Source of the DNA: Leptospiraceae bacterium
GTDB taxonomy: Bacteria > Spirochaetota > Leptospiria > Leptospirales > Leptospiraceae
NCBI GenBank assembly: GCA_024233835.1
Contig: JACKPC010000001.1
Span: 1,798,001 to 1,862,000 of the forward strand
Direction of reading: 5' to 3'
DNA length: 64,000 nt
The position numbers and the translations under genes were made by a program. This document shows positions 27,405-36,313 of the stretch, in pieces. The number at the start of each line of letters is the position of its first letter. Position 1 is the first letter of the stretch. The notes below the pieces were generated by a model, which was not told where the DNA came from, did not search any database, and was given only the letters and a program-made list of their open reading frames with translations.

Positions 27405-29375
27405 ATGGAAAGTAAAAAAACAAAAATTCTCCCCTGGCCTGGCCTATTCCTGATCTATAGTATTGTATTCTTGATTCTTTTATTTTCATACAGGATTTTA
27501 TTTGTATACACCTATCGATATCGCTTGCCTGAGGATTATTTTTTTCCTTTACTAAAAGCTTTCGGAGCGGGTCTCAGGTTTGATCTTTCCATCACGTTTA
27601 TTGTTCTTTTTCCTTTTATGCTTTTATCTTCGATAGTTTTTTTAAATCGTTTTTCTTTATATCGGTTTTTATGGTCTACCTTTCCGGCCTTTCTTCTATG
27701 GGGAGCTTTTATACACCTCCTGGCTGATATTGAATATTACGAAAATGCAAATAAGCATCTGGGCTATGAAGCTTTCATTTTTTTAGGAAAAGATATCTGG
27801 TTATTGATTCTTTCGGTAACAGAGAGTAAGCCTTTCATTTCTCTTTTGTTTATATTGTTTTCTATTATATACTTTATTAGTATATTAAAAATCTTTCAAA
27901 AACTAAGTACAGCCTTGAATTACCGGAAATCAAAAAAAGAAATCGGAATATTTTTACTCATAGTCATACCTCTGTCAGTTCTCTGCATACGGGGAGGGAC
28001 ACAAACGAGCTTTATTCGACCGAGTTTTTCTATTGTTTCAGATAACACCTTTATCAACCATATTGGTTTAAACGGGATCTTTACTACGTTTTATGACTTT
28101 CGTACGGAGAGTATTCCCAATTATCATAGGATGAAGCTTTTGGAGTCTTATGAATGGGTCAAAAAAGAAATCGATTACGGAGGAGCAAAGTTTATTTCTC
28201 CTGCCTATCCTATTTTAAGAAAAACTATTGTACAGAAGAAATTTGAAAAGTCACCCAATATTATTCTTGTTCTTCTGGAAAGCTGGCCTGCGAAATATAT
28301 ACAGGTTGAAGAAGGCTCCGGTTTTATAGATGGGAAAGAGGTTTGTCCGGAATTTAATCAAATCATAAAGAAGGGCAGGTATTTTAAAAACTTTTTTGCA
28401 ACCGGAGGGAGAACCAGTAATGGACTCATGGCTACCCTTACCGGTCTTCCGGACAGTCCGGGTTTAAGTTCTCTGCACACGCAAAAAGCTATGTCCCGCT
28501 TTTTGGGACTGGGTGCCGTGATGCAATTAGCCGGTTATGAAACTATGTTCTTAACCGGAAGCAATTTAGGATTTGAGAATCTGGGTGTGCATGTAAAACG
28601 CTGGGGGTTTCAGGAGGTTCTGGATGAAAGGGATATTCAGAAATTAAACCTGTACAAAGCGGGAATCTGGGGATACCACGATGCAGATCTGTATGACCTG
28701 GTTCTAAAAAAGATTGAGAAACGAAATTCGGCAAAGCCTCTATTTAGTACGGTTTTAACCATCTCTACTCATTACCCCTTTCGTTCCCCCGATGAAAAAC
28801 TGGATATATTTGGTTCTAAGGTCAGGGATCATGATTTTTTAAATGTGCTGCATTATGCAGATTGGGCTATAGGAGATTTTATACGAAAGGCAGAAAAAAT
28901 GGGGAGGTTAAACGATACCATTTTTATTTTCCTCGCTGACCATACCCATCATCGGTATTTAAACTATTTTGAAGATAGAAATATTCCCTTTTTAATATAT
29001 GCTCCTTCTGTATTAGAACCCGGCTTGGAAACAAAGATAGGAAATCAATTGGATGTAATTCCTACCATACTGGGCCTTGCCGGGTTGGAAGTCGTTTTTT
29101 CTGCACTCGGAAAAGATCTCCTGTATCCGAATACTGCTTCCTCAGCCTATTTTGCTTTCGGTAATTTATTCGGATGGATCGAAAAAGATTTGTTCTTTGC
29201 GCAAAATATATCGGAGAATGATAAGGGAATTAGCTTCCCCTTTACTCCCCTGTCCGGGGAGCCAAAGGATCTCTGTTCTAAAGAAATACTTCGCTGCAAA
29301 GAATATCAATATAAATCTCGAGCCTTTTTAAATTTAACAGAAGAACTTCTGAAGAAAAATATAGTAGCTCCTTGA
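27405..29375 (+). CDS. LtaS/MdoB-like phosphoglycerol transferase (membrane sulfatase fold)
   Basis: A 656-residue membrane enzyme: five N-terminal transmembrane helices (about 10-215) and a C-terminal alkaline-phosphatase/sulfatase domain outside the membrane. Metal and nucleophile motifs are LVLLESWP (Glu ligand), TGGRTSNGL (nucleophile Thr), and FLADHTHH with a later His. Family members move glycerol phosphate from phosphatidylglycerol onto lipoteichoic acid or membrane-derived oligosaccharides, or act as phosphoethanolamine transferases on lipid A. As spirochaetes lack teichoic acid, periplasmic glucan or lipid modification is more probable. Single gene on the plus strand with AGGA 4 bases before the ATG. 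Confidence 0.88.
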   Translation: MESKKTKILPWPGLFLIYSIVFLILLFSYRILFVYTYRYRLPEDYFFPLLKAFGAGLRFDLSITFIVLFPFMLLSSIVFLNRFSLYRFLWSTFPAFLLWGAFIHLLADIEYYENANKHLGYEAFIFLGKDIWLLILSVTESKPFISLLFILFSIIYFISILKIFQKLSTALNYRKSKKEIGIFLLIVIPLSVLCIRGGTQTSFIRPSFSIVSDNTFINHIGLNGIFTTFYDFRTESIPNYHRMKLLESYEWVKKEIDYGGAKFISPAYPILRKTIVQKKFEKSPNIILVLLESWPAKYIQVEEGSGFIDGKEVCPEFNQIIKKGRYFKNFFATGGRTSNGLMATLTGLPDSPGLSSLHTQKAMSRFLGLGAVMQLAGYETMFLTGSNLGFENLGVHVKRWGFQEVLDERDIQKLNLYKAGIWGYHDADLYDLVLKKIEKRNSAKPLFSTVLTISTHYPFRSPDEKLDIFGSKVRDHDFLNVLHYADWAIGDFIRKAEKMGRLNDTIFIFLADHTHHRYLNYFEDRNIPFLIYAPSVLEPGLETKIGNQLDVIPTILGLAGLEVVFSALGKDLLYPNTASSAYFAFGNLFGWIEKDLFFAQNISENDKGISFPFTPLSGEPKDLCSKEILRCKEYQYKSRAFLNLTEELLKKNIVAP

Positions 29376-29430
29376 ATAGGAGCTGGTTTGGTTGGGTGAT
29401 TGGATGGTTTGTTTTGCAGATGAGGGATTT

Positions 29431-31251
29431 TTAGGGTATATAAATTTCCGTTCCGTTTCCTATAATAATTACCTTTCCATCCGGCAACATATCTGCTGTA
29501 TGATTTGCATGTTTGTTAATTGTAGGAGGTCCCGGTGTAAATGTGCCGGTTTGTGGATCATAGATTTCAGTAGTTTTTTCATTGTCATAGTAGCGGGTAC
29601 CTCCTACAATCAGTACCCGTCCATCTTTTAATAAGCTAGCTGTATGATCTGAACGGACCACTTTCATATCGCTAACATGTGTAAATAAGCCGGTTTGCGG
29701 ATCGTATATTTCTGCTGTATTAAGCTTAATGGCACTATAAGAACAATCATCTCCACCAGCAATTAAAACTTTTCCGTCTTTTAATAAGGTGGCAGTATGG
29801 TTACACCGTTTAGTACTCATAGAATCGGTCAGTGTAAATACATTACTAGATAGATCAAATAGCTCGGCTGTTTCTGTATTTCCGCCTGTAATCAAAACTT
29901 TTCCATCTTTTAATAAAGTGGCTGTATGGTTATATCTGGAGAAATTCATATCTCCAAGAGAATCAAATGCTTCTAATACTTGATTATAAATTTCTACACT
30001 TCTTAAAATTTCAGAATCGTTTTTACCACCAAAAACAATTAGATTACCATTATCTAATAAAATGGCTTTATGAGAGTGTCTGGCTTCATTGAGTTTACTA
30101 CCTGTATAAATAGTATCGGCAATAGAATCAAAAATTTCAACACTATCTAAACCGTCATTATAACCATTTGAATCTTCACTACCGCCCGCAATGATGATCT
30201 TTCCATCGTTTAAAACTGTAGATGTATGATTGCACCTTCCTTTGGATAGTTTAGTGGATAGTTCCGAAAAAGAAGCAGTTTGAGAGTTGTAAAGAAACAT
30301 TTTATTGCTACAGGTTAAACTGTTTGATGAGATCCCACCTATTACCAACAGATTACTTCCATTTACAATAGATGTAGTATGGTAGGTTCTTGAAAAATTA
30401 AGTTGATCAGTTGTATAAAAACCGTTATTCATGCTTCCCTGGATAGTGATAGAATAAGCGTTGTTGCTAGGATCGTTATTAGGAATGAGAAGATCAAATT
30501 TTCCGCTTGCAAACATTCCCGGTACAAATTGAACACCTACATTTGTCTTTTCTCCGTATTTTAGATAAACCAAATTCGGTTGTGAAATGGTAAACTGCTC
30601 CTTGTTTTCACCATTTATCATTAAAAAAGGCGGATCAGAAATGAGTTCTAAAATACCTTCTCCTTTGTTTTCCAGGGTAATCGTAGCTTGGTTTACAGAG
30701 TTGTAGGGTTTAGCATAAAAATCATAGGTATTTCCGGAATAAATAGGAACATCATTAATAGACACATACAACTTTGGCTCCGGCTTTGTTGTATCCAATA
30801 TAGATACCGAAAAAGAATTCGGCTGCACTTTATCAGCGCTTAAATCGATTGTAACAGTTTCGGATGTAGTGTTTTCATCTGCAACAGCTTGTATGGTAAA
30901 TTTTTGTTCTATATTATAATTATCAGATATAAAAGTTAGTTCGGTAGATGCGTTTCCGTTGATCACTAAAGATGGATGGTTACTTTCTATTTTTACAATG
31001 GTAGTTTGTTGTATCGGTTCAGTAAGGCTTATACTGACAATTTGAAACTGACCTTCCTGTAAAGAAGGTGAATTTCCGCTGAGTTTTATTTTAGGCACTA
31101 TAGAGGCTATATTAGTAGTTTTAACTGTATTGATTGTGCTTATCAATTGAAATATAAAACCTCTGCTTTCATCTGCAAAATGATCCAACTTTGCTTTAGG
31201 ATAGCAATGCAAATATAGGATAGATAGAACAAACAAGATAATGTATTTCAT
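29431..31251 (-). CDS. Kelch-repeat lipoprotein, paralogue 3
   Basis: Predicted surface or periplasmic lipoprotein of 606 residues. I place the start at ATG 31251: GGAG lies 10 bases upstream, it gives a proper signal peptide with lipobox YLHC, and it follows the upstream stop by 7 bases (an in-frame start at 31293 would precede the leader). After the conserved opening CYPKAKLDHFAD come a beta-sandwich (about 50-165), a choice-of-anchor-D type domain (about 170-285), and a Kelch/galactose-oxidase propeller of seven blades, each with the pattern R..HTATLLKDGKVLIAGG and ..EIYDPQTG.F. Last gene of the operon. Blades 4-6 are almost identical, suggesting recent internal duplication or gene conversion. 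Ligand unknown. Confidence 0.85.
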   Translation of the reverse strand: MKYIILFVLSILYLHCYPKAKLDHFADESRGFIFQLISTINTVKTTNIASIVPKIKLSGNSPSLQEGQFQIVSISLTEPIQQTTIVKIESNHPSLVINGNASTELTFISDNYNIEQKFTIQAVADENTTSETVTIDLSADKVQPNSFSVSILDTTKPEPKLYVSINDVPIYSGNTYDFYAKPYNSVNQATITLENKGEGILELISDPPFLMINGENKEQFTISQPNLVYLKYGEKTNVGVQFVPGMFASGKFDLLIPNNDPSNNAYSITIQGSMNNGFYTTDQLNFSRTYHTTSIVNGSNLLVIGGISSNSLTCSNKMFLYNSQTASFSELSTKLSKGRCNHTSTVLNDGKIIIAGGSEDSNGYNDGLDSVEIFDSIADTIYTGSKLNEARHSHKAILLDNGNLIVFGGKNDSEILRSVEIYNQVLEAFDSLGDMNFSRYNHTATLLKDGKVLITGGNTETAELFDLSSNVFTLTDSMSTKRCNHTATLLKDGKVLIAGGDDCSYSAIKLNTAEIYDPQTGLFTHVSDMKVVRSDHTASLLKDGRVLIVGGTRYYDNEKTTEIYDPQTGTFTPGPPTINKHANHTADMLPDGKVIIIGNGTEIYIP

Positions 31252-31258
31252 ATAAGCA

Positions 31259-32956
31259 TCACTCCGGTATAAATATTTCTGTATTACCGACACCTTGCAG
31301 TAAAACCTTACCGTTGCTTAGAAGTGTGGAAGTATGCCCGGATTTAGATTCATATAAATTCCCTACCACTGTAGATGTATCTGTAGTTGGATCGTAAATT
31401 TCTGCTGTATTCAGCACATTTGTGGTCGTGTATCCCCCTGTTATCAAATATTTTCCATTATTTAATAGTGCTACGCCGGGTTTGATTCTTCCATTATTCA
31501 TATTTCCCTGTTGTTGAAATATTTCAGAAACAGGGTCATAGATTTCTATAGAAGATAGAGCAGTAGAATTCATTCCACCTATGACGACTACCTTTCCATC
31601 GGACAATAGGATTGCATTATGCCTTTCTCGGGCATGATTCATACTATCTGTTGTGCTAAAGCTATCTGTATCCGGGTCATACAATTCACAACTGGAATAA
31701 ACAGTTGTTCCGTCGGTTCCTCCACAGATCAGCACCTTTCCATCTTGTAATAAGGTAGCAGTATGATTTTTTCGTTTGGTACTCATACTACCGTTAGTTA
31801 GGATAAACTCACCCGCTATCGAATCATACAGTACACCTTTTAAAGTATCATCTCCTCCCCAAATAGTTCCGGAAGAACTATTATACCCTATTAACAATAC
31901 ATTTCCATTGTTTAATAGAGTAAGAGTATAGCTTTCCCTAAAACAGTTATAAAAAATAGTGCATATTCCTCCTTTATCAAAGAACTGATCGATTGCGGGA
32001 ACATAAATTCCATACTTCAATACTTGATTATAACTATCTTCTATAACAACTAACTTATTTCCATCTTCCAATAGTATTCCATCTGGATAATTTTCTTGGA
32101 TAACAGATGTACTATCTGCCAAAATAAAACCGTTGTACATTTCCCCTTTTGCATTCAATATAAAAATCGGCTGTTTACTATCATTGGATTGAAACTTATA
32201 GACAGCACTTCCGCTTTCATAGTGACCTGTTGTAAACTGTAGGGAAAATTCTAGTTTGTTGCCGGGTAAAATCTGGTTCGATATAGCTGTTACAGAAAAT
32301 TGGTTTGTTTTCTTATCATCCTGTAAACTAGGATTTGTTAGTTTTAAAGTACCTTCACCTAAATTTTCTATGGTAAAGTTCATAGTTTTAGTTGTGCCAA
32401 ATGCTAGCCTGCCAAAATCAAAAGTTTGGTTAGAAAGGTATTCAACACCGTTATACGTTACCTTTAATTTAGGTTTTGGAACGGTTGTATCTACAATAGA
32501 AATGCTGTACTGTTTTCCGGTGTATCCTTCTGCTGAAATAGAAAGGTTCACAGTCTCCGAAACTGCGTTTGTATCTGTTTGTATTTGTATCGGTATGGCT
32601 TGTTGTTTCGTAGAGTTTTCGGGTGTAAAGTTTAGCTCTATTTGGTTAGTTTGTTGATTCATAGAAACTAAACTACTATCGGCAGAAATTATTACAACTG
32701 CATCTTTAGAGATAGATTTTGTAAAACCAATTTGAATGAGTTGTACCTGTCCTTCATTCATTACAGAAGGTATACCTTGTATTAATAATTCCGGTTGCGT
32801 TTCTTGAGGCTTTATACTCAAACTATCTTGTAAGGTTGATAATAATGGAAACAGTAAGCCGTTGTCTCCATCAGCATAGTGGTTTAGGTTTGCTTTAGGA
32901 TAGCAACTTATAAATAGAATAGAACAGAATAAAAATCGAAACGTTAATTTTTTCAT
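31259..32956 (-). CDS. Kelch-repeat lipoprotein, paralogue 2
   Basis: A 565-residue lipoprotein, lipobox FISC then YPKANLNHYAD, closely related to its two neighbours in domain order: N-terminal beta domain with the sentence-like VMNEGQVQLIQIGF, anchor-D domain (VTYNGVEYLSNQTFDFG, then ENLGEGTLKL), and a Kelch propeller of about six recognisable blades (RKNHTATLLQDGKVLICGG is the clearest). The first two blades are worn. The ATG overlaps the stop of paralogue 1 (ATGA) and its own stop holds the Shine-Dalgarno of paralogue 3, so all three are made together. Probably extracellular binding proteins. Confidence 0.85.
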   Translation of the reverse strand: MKKLTFRFLFCSILFISCYPKANLNHYADGDNGLLFPLLSTLQDSLSIKPQETQPELLIQGIPSVMNEGQVQLIQIGFTKSISKDAVVIISADSSLVSMNQQTNQIELNFTPENSTKQQAIPIQIQTDTNAVSETVNLSISAEGYTGKQYSISIVDTTVPKPKLKVTYNGVEYLSNQTFDFGRLAFGTTKTMNFTIENLGEGTLKLTNPSLQDDKKTNQFSVTAISNQILPGNKLEFSLQFTTGHYESGSAVYKFQSNDSKQPIFILNAKGEMYNGFILADSTSVIQENYPDGILLEDGNKLVVIEDSYNQVLKYGIYVPAIDQFFDKGGICTIFYNCFRESYTLTLLNNGNVLLIGYNSSSGTIWGGDDTLKGVLYDSIAGEFILTNGSMSTKRKNHTATLLQDGKVLICGGTDGTTVYSSCELYDPDTDSFSTTDSMNHARERHNAILLSDGKVVVIGGMNSTALSSIEIYDPVSEIFQQQGNMNNGRIKPGVALLNNGKYLITGGYTTTNVLNTAEIYDPTTDTSTVVGNLYESKSGHTSTLLSNGKVLLQGVGNTEIFIPE

Positions 32957-34743
32957 GGTTCAAATATCTCTACAGTATGCTCTTTGATAAGTAATACCTT
33001 ATCATTTTTTAAAAATATCGAATGTCCAGAACAAGCAATATTTGACATATTAAAATTATTCTCTATATAGTCATATAGCATAAATTGTTCTCCACATATT
33101 AAATATTTTCCGTTTGATAACTTATCTATCCAAGAAACTAAGTTTAAATTCATAGGTGTCTGAATCCATTCCAAAGCATTTGTAATTGGATCATATATTT
33201 CAGAGACAAATTGAAGAGAGTTCCATTTTTGACCTCCTATAATAAAAACTTTTCCATCTGCTAACAATGTCACTGCAGGAGAAATTCTTTCATATAATAA
33301 TTTTTTAGAAAGCAGTGTAAATGTATTATTAACCGGATTAAATAATTCTAAACTATCATCATGAATATTCCAACCTACCCAGGAGCCAGAACCCCCTAAA
33401 TTAAGAACCTTTCCATCGGATAAAACTATGGTTGAGAAACCACCTCTATTTTTTTGCATATTTGCAACAGAGGAAAAAATTTGACTGACCGGATCATATA
33501 TTTCTGCAAGATTATTGTAGACAGTTTCTTCGATATCCGGATCGTAAGAAGTTCCGGACATTAGTAATACTTTTCCCGATTGTAATACAACGCCTGTATA
33601 ATGCCCTGTGTCTATAGTTTCTCCCACTAATGAAAAAGTTCCATTTTGTGGATTATAAAGTTCTGCTCTTTTATCATTAGTACCGGATACTATCAAAACG
33701 GTACCATCTTTCAATAAAAAAGAAAAATGAGAAAATCGGGGTAAATTCATAGAGCCTGTATAGGAAAATGTTTCTGTATTGGGATCAAAAATTTCTGCAC
33801 TATTTAATATAGTGTTACCATTCTTACCACCGACAATCAAAACTTTTTCATCGTTTAAAAGAGTAGTGGTAAAATTAGTTCTCATAGTATTCATTTTGCT
33901 AATAGTTCTTTCTTTTCCAAAAATAGTTTCTTTTAATTGTATTGATATTTTAGGTGCTTTACTATCATTACTATTAATAATAACAGAGCCATTAGATAAG
34001 GTCTTACAGTCAGTTGGTGAATTTTTTATGGTAGCTGTACTACTTTGCCCACTTAAAATTTGTTGAACCGGATTGCTTGTTAAACTAAACTGATTTTTAT
34101 TCTCCTCATCTTTTACTTCAATATAAGGATAGTTTATAAAATTTAAAGTACCCTCTCCTTTGTTTTCAATAGTAATTGTTACAGATTTTTCTTTACAAAA
34201 ACTATATTTATCAAAATAAAAAGTATCACCGGAGAAGTATTCTTTGTCTCCAATTTTTATATGTATTTCCGGAGGAGTTTCAGATATATCTTTGACAGAT
34301 ACATTGAAACTTTGTTCAGTGTATCCTTCTGCACTAACTTGGATAAGGGCAGTTTCTGAAACTATGTTATTATCTAATAAAGCCTGTACTACAAATAATT
34401 GTTCCTCTAAAGAATTATCCGGTGTAAAGTTTAGATTAATTGAAGAAGCACCATTGATGGTAACAGCAGGATTGTCGCTTTGTATCAAAATAGAGGTAGG
34501 TGAAGAAATCGGTTTATTAAAAGATACTTTTACAGTCTGGCTATTTCCTTCTGTCAAAAAAGAAGGAGTATCCGATAAAACAATTTCAGGTTTTGTAGGT
34601 GTTACGGAGGAGTTAATTTGATCACCAATAGAACTGATTAGTTGTATTAAAAATCCATTAGAGCCATCTGCAAAATGATCTAACCTTGCTTTAGGAAAAC
34701 AAAACAGGTTTAGGAATATAAGCAAATGGATAAACACTTTCAT
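32953..34743 (-). CDS. Kelch-repeat lipoprotein, paralogue 1
   Basis: A 596-residue lipoprotein starting at ATG 34743 (in-frame upstream codons to 34788 lie inside the caspase-like gene and lack a leader). Signal peptide ends in lipobox NLFC; the mature N-terminus FPKARLDHFADGSNGF repeats the family motif. Domains: beta-sandwich with TEGNSQTVKVSF, anchor-D domain (EIHIKIGDKEYFSGDTFYFD, then ENKGEGTLNF) and a seven-blade Kelch propeller (TLLNDEKVLIVGG, LLKDGTVLIVSG, IVLSDGKVLNLGG and so on). Four bases separate it from the stop of the caspase-like gene. It is the most diverged of the three. Confidence 0.85.
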   Translation of the reverse strand: MKVFIHLLIFLNLFCFPKARLDHFADGSNGFLIQLISSIGDQINSSVTPTKPEIVLSDTPSFLTEGNSQTVKVSFNKPISSPTSILIQSDNPAVTINGASSINLNFTPDNSLEEQLFVVQALLDNNIVSETALIQVSAEGYTEQSFNVSVKDISETPPEIHIKIGDKEYFSGDTFYFDKYSFCKEKSVTITIENKGEGTLNFINYPYIEVKDEENKNQFSLTSNPVQQILSGQSSTATIKNSPTDCKTLSNGSVIINSNDSKAPKISIQLKETIFGKERTISKMNTMRTNFTTTLLNDEKVLIVGGKNGNTILNSAEIFDPNTETFSYTGSMNLPRFSHFSFLLKDGTVLIVSGTNDKRAELYNPQNGTFSLVGETIDTGHYTGVVLQSGKVLLMSGTSYDPDIEETVYNNLAEIYDPVSQIFSSVANMQKNRGGFSTIVLSDGKVLNLGGSGSWVGWNIHDDSLELFNPVNNTFTLLSKKLLYERISPAVTLLADGKVFIIGGQKWNSLQFVSEIYDPITNALEWIQTPMNLNLVSWIDKLSNGKYLICGEQFMLYDYIENNFNMSNIACSGHSIFLKNDKVLLIKEHTVEIFEP

Positions 34744-34747
34744 GGGT

Positions 34748-36310
34748 TTAAAATCTCTTCGTAAAAATAATGGAATTTTTGAACTCATAAATACTATTCA
34801 ATTTTGAATATTTATCCATCATATACATATCGCTAGGTAAAGGGTAATTATAGGTAGAGAAAATATTTGTTTCTACTGGAGCATCTGTTAAAAAAGCAGA
34901 ATCAAATATATTCCATAGCCAAAAACCAATTAGTAACATATAAGCACTCTGGGTACTTGACTCTGCTTTTTGCAAAGAACTTCTATTCTGTCTGAGAAGC
35001 ATATAAGAAGGTAAGAATAAGTCTCCTGAAAATAAGACAGGTGTAGAGTTGTATTGACTTTGCGCACTTTTGAATGCTGAATTGGAACTGGCATATAAAC
35101 CTGCCGAACCCAAGAAAAACAAAGAATATCCTATACCTCTATAAGTAGCACCGCTGGATATTTGTCCCCAACCCGGGAATAAAGAAGACCTCCATACATA
35201 GCCTATCTTGGATGGTGTCTTTACCCTTTTATCTGCCAGACTTTCTCCTACTTGTGGAACTTTGTCGGAAATAGTGAGTGCCAGATCTCCATTCTTTTCT
35301 CCATTGATCTTGGTATAGGGTTTTTGGAATTTATTCTTTTTTAGCGACCATTCTCTAACAGCAGTTTGAACGTACATTTCTATTTCTGTAAAAGTAACTA
35401 CTCCATCCGAATTAACATCTGCTTTTCCTTCCATTCCATACACCAGATATTTAGTGAATACACCGAAGTCTGTTTCGTCGTCTTCATAGCTGTAATATCC
35501 GGATTTTGTTGAATAGAATGTTGCACCTAATTCCGCTTCAGAGTAGTATTTCTCTTTTAAGCTATCTCTACCCAAACTTTTACTGGAATATAGTCTTTCC
35601 CTGCAAGCATCTAAGATGAGTAAGGATTTTTTTATTCTGTATTTTTTTAACTCGTCAACCAACCATTCTACTTTAAGAGCTGTATCAAATTTTCTATCAT
35701 ATACTGTATCTACGGTTACTAAATACGCGTTTTCTTCATAATCGGAAATTCCATGACCGGAAAAGAAAAATACAATGAGATCGTTTTCATTGGAATTCCT
35801 TAAAAGACTTTCTACTTTTTGTTGTATATTCAGTTTACTTGGATATAAGTTTTCAGTGTCTGTCCGTATGTCTATGTCGTCTGTCATAATAAAGACCTGG
35901 TCAAAACTTCCTTTCTCCTGAAGAATTTTTCCAATAATCTTTGCATCATTTCTGGCTTTTTCTAATGCGCTAATTGCAATATCTTTGTATTGATTCACAC
36001 CAACTAAAATTGCATAACGCTTTCCTTCATTTCCCTCTAAAGAACTAACTTTTAAACCTTTCTCTTTTATTGTATAAGTTTTTACTGATGAGATTGATTT
36101 AGTTTTATACTCTTCATCTGAAAGGACAGGTTGAACATCATTAGTTATTCTATTTTTATCATCCGTGTCTTTAGAACTTTGTCGATTTTTACGTAGCTCT
36201 GACACTTCTTTTTTTAACTCTTTTAGTTCTTTTTTCAATTCTTTAATTTCTTTAGATTCTGAATATAAAGTATTATAGAATAAGAATATTAGTAAAAATA
36301 AAAATTTCAT
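34748..36310 (-). CDS. Exported caspase-like protease (peptidase C14) with EF-hand
   Basis: A 520-residue protein with a signal peptide (1-18), a Lys/Glu coiled coil (20-45), a C14 caspase/orthocaspase domain (about 95-290) and a C-terminal membrane-associated region (about 370-475, two hydrophobic stretches, DUF5683-like, with FPGWGQ). The catalytic dyad is present: H186 in FFFSGHG and C236 in LILDACRE. Right after the catalytic domain a canonical EF-hand loop occurs at 298-309 (DVNSDGVVTFTE), which suggests calcium control as in many metacaspases. The signal peptide places it outside the cytoplasm. It sits in one operon between a giant repeat lipoprotein (3-base gap) and three Kelch lipoproteins (4-base gap), its likely partners or substrates. 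Confidence 0.88.
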   Translation of the reverse strand: MKFLFLLIFLFYNTLYSESKEIKELKKELKELKKEVSELRKNRQSSKDTDDKNRITNDVQPVLSDEEYKTKSISSVKTYTIKEKGLKVSSLEGNEGKRYAILVGVNQYKDIAISALEKARNDAKIIGKILQEKGSFDQVFIMTDDIDIRTDTENLYPSKLNIQQKVESLLRNSNENDLIVFFFSGHGISDYEENAYLVTVDTVYDRKFDTALKVEWLVDELKKYRIKKSLLILDACRERLYSSKSLGRDSLKEKYYSEAELGATFYSTKSGYYSYEDDETDFGVFTKYLVYGMEGKADVNSDGVVTFTEIEMYVQTAVREWSLKKNKFQKPYTKINGEKNGDLALTISDKVPQVGESLADKRVKTPSKIGYVWRSSLFPGWGQISSGATYRGIGYSLFFLGSAGLYASSNSAFKSAQSQYNSTPVLFSGDLFLPSYMLLRQNRSSLQKAESSTQSAYMLLIGFWLWNIFDSAFLTDAPVETNIFSTYNYPLPSDMYMMDKYSKLNSIYEFKNSIIFTKRF

Positions 36311-36313
36311 AAT

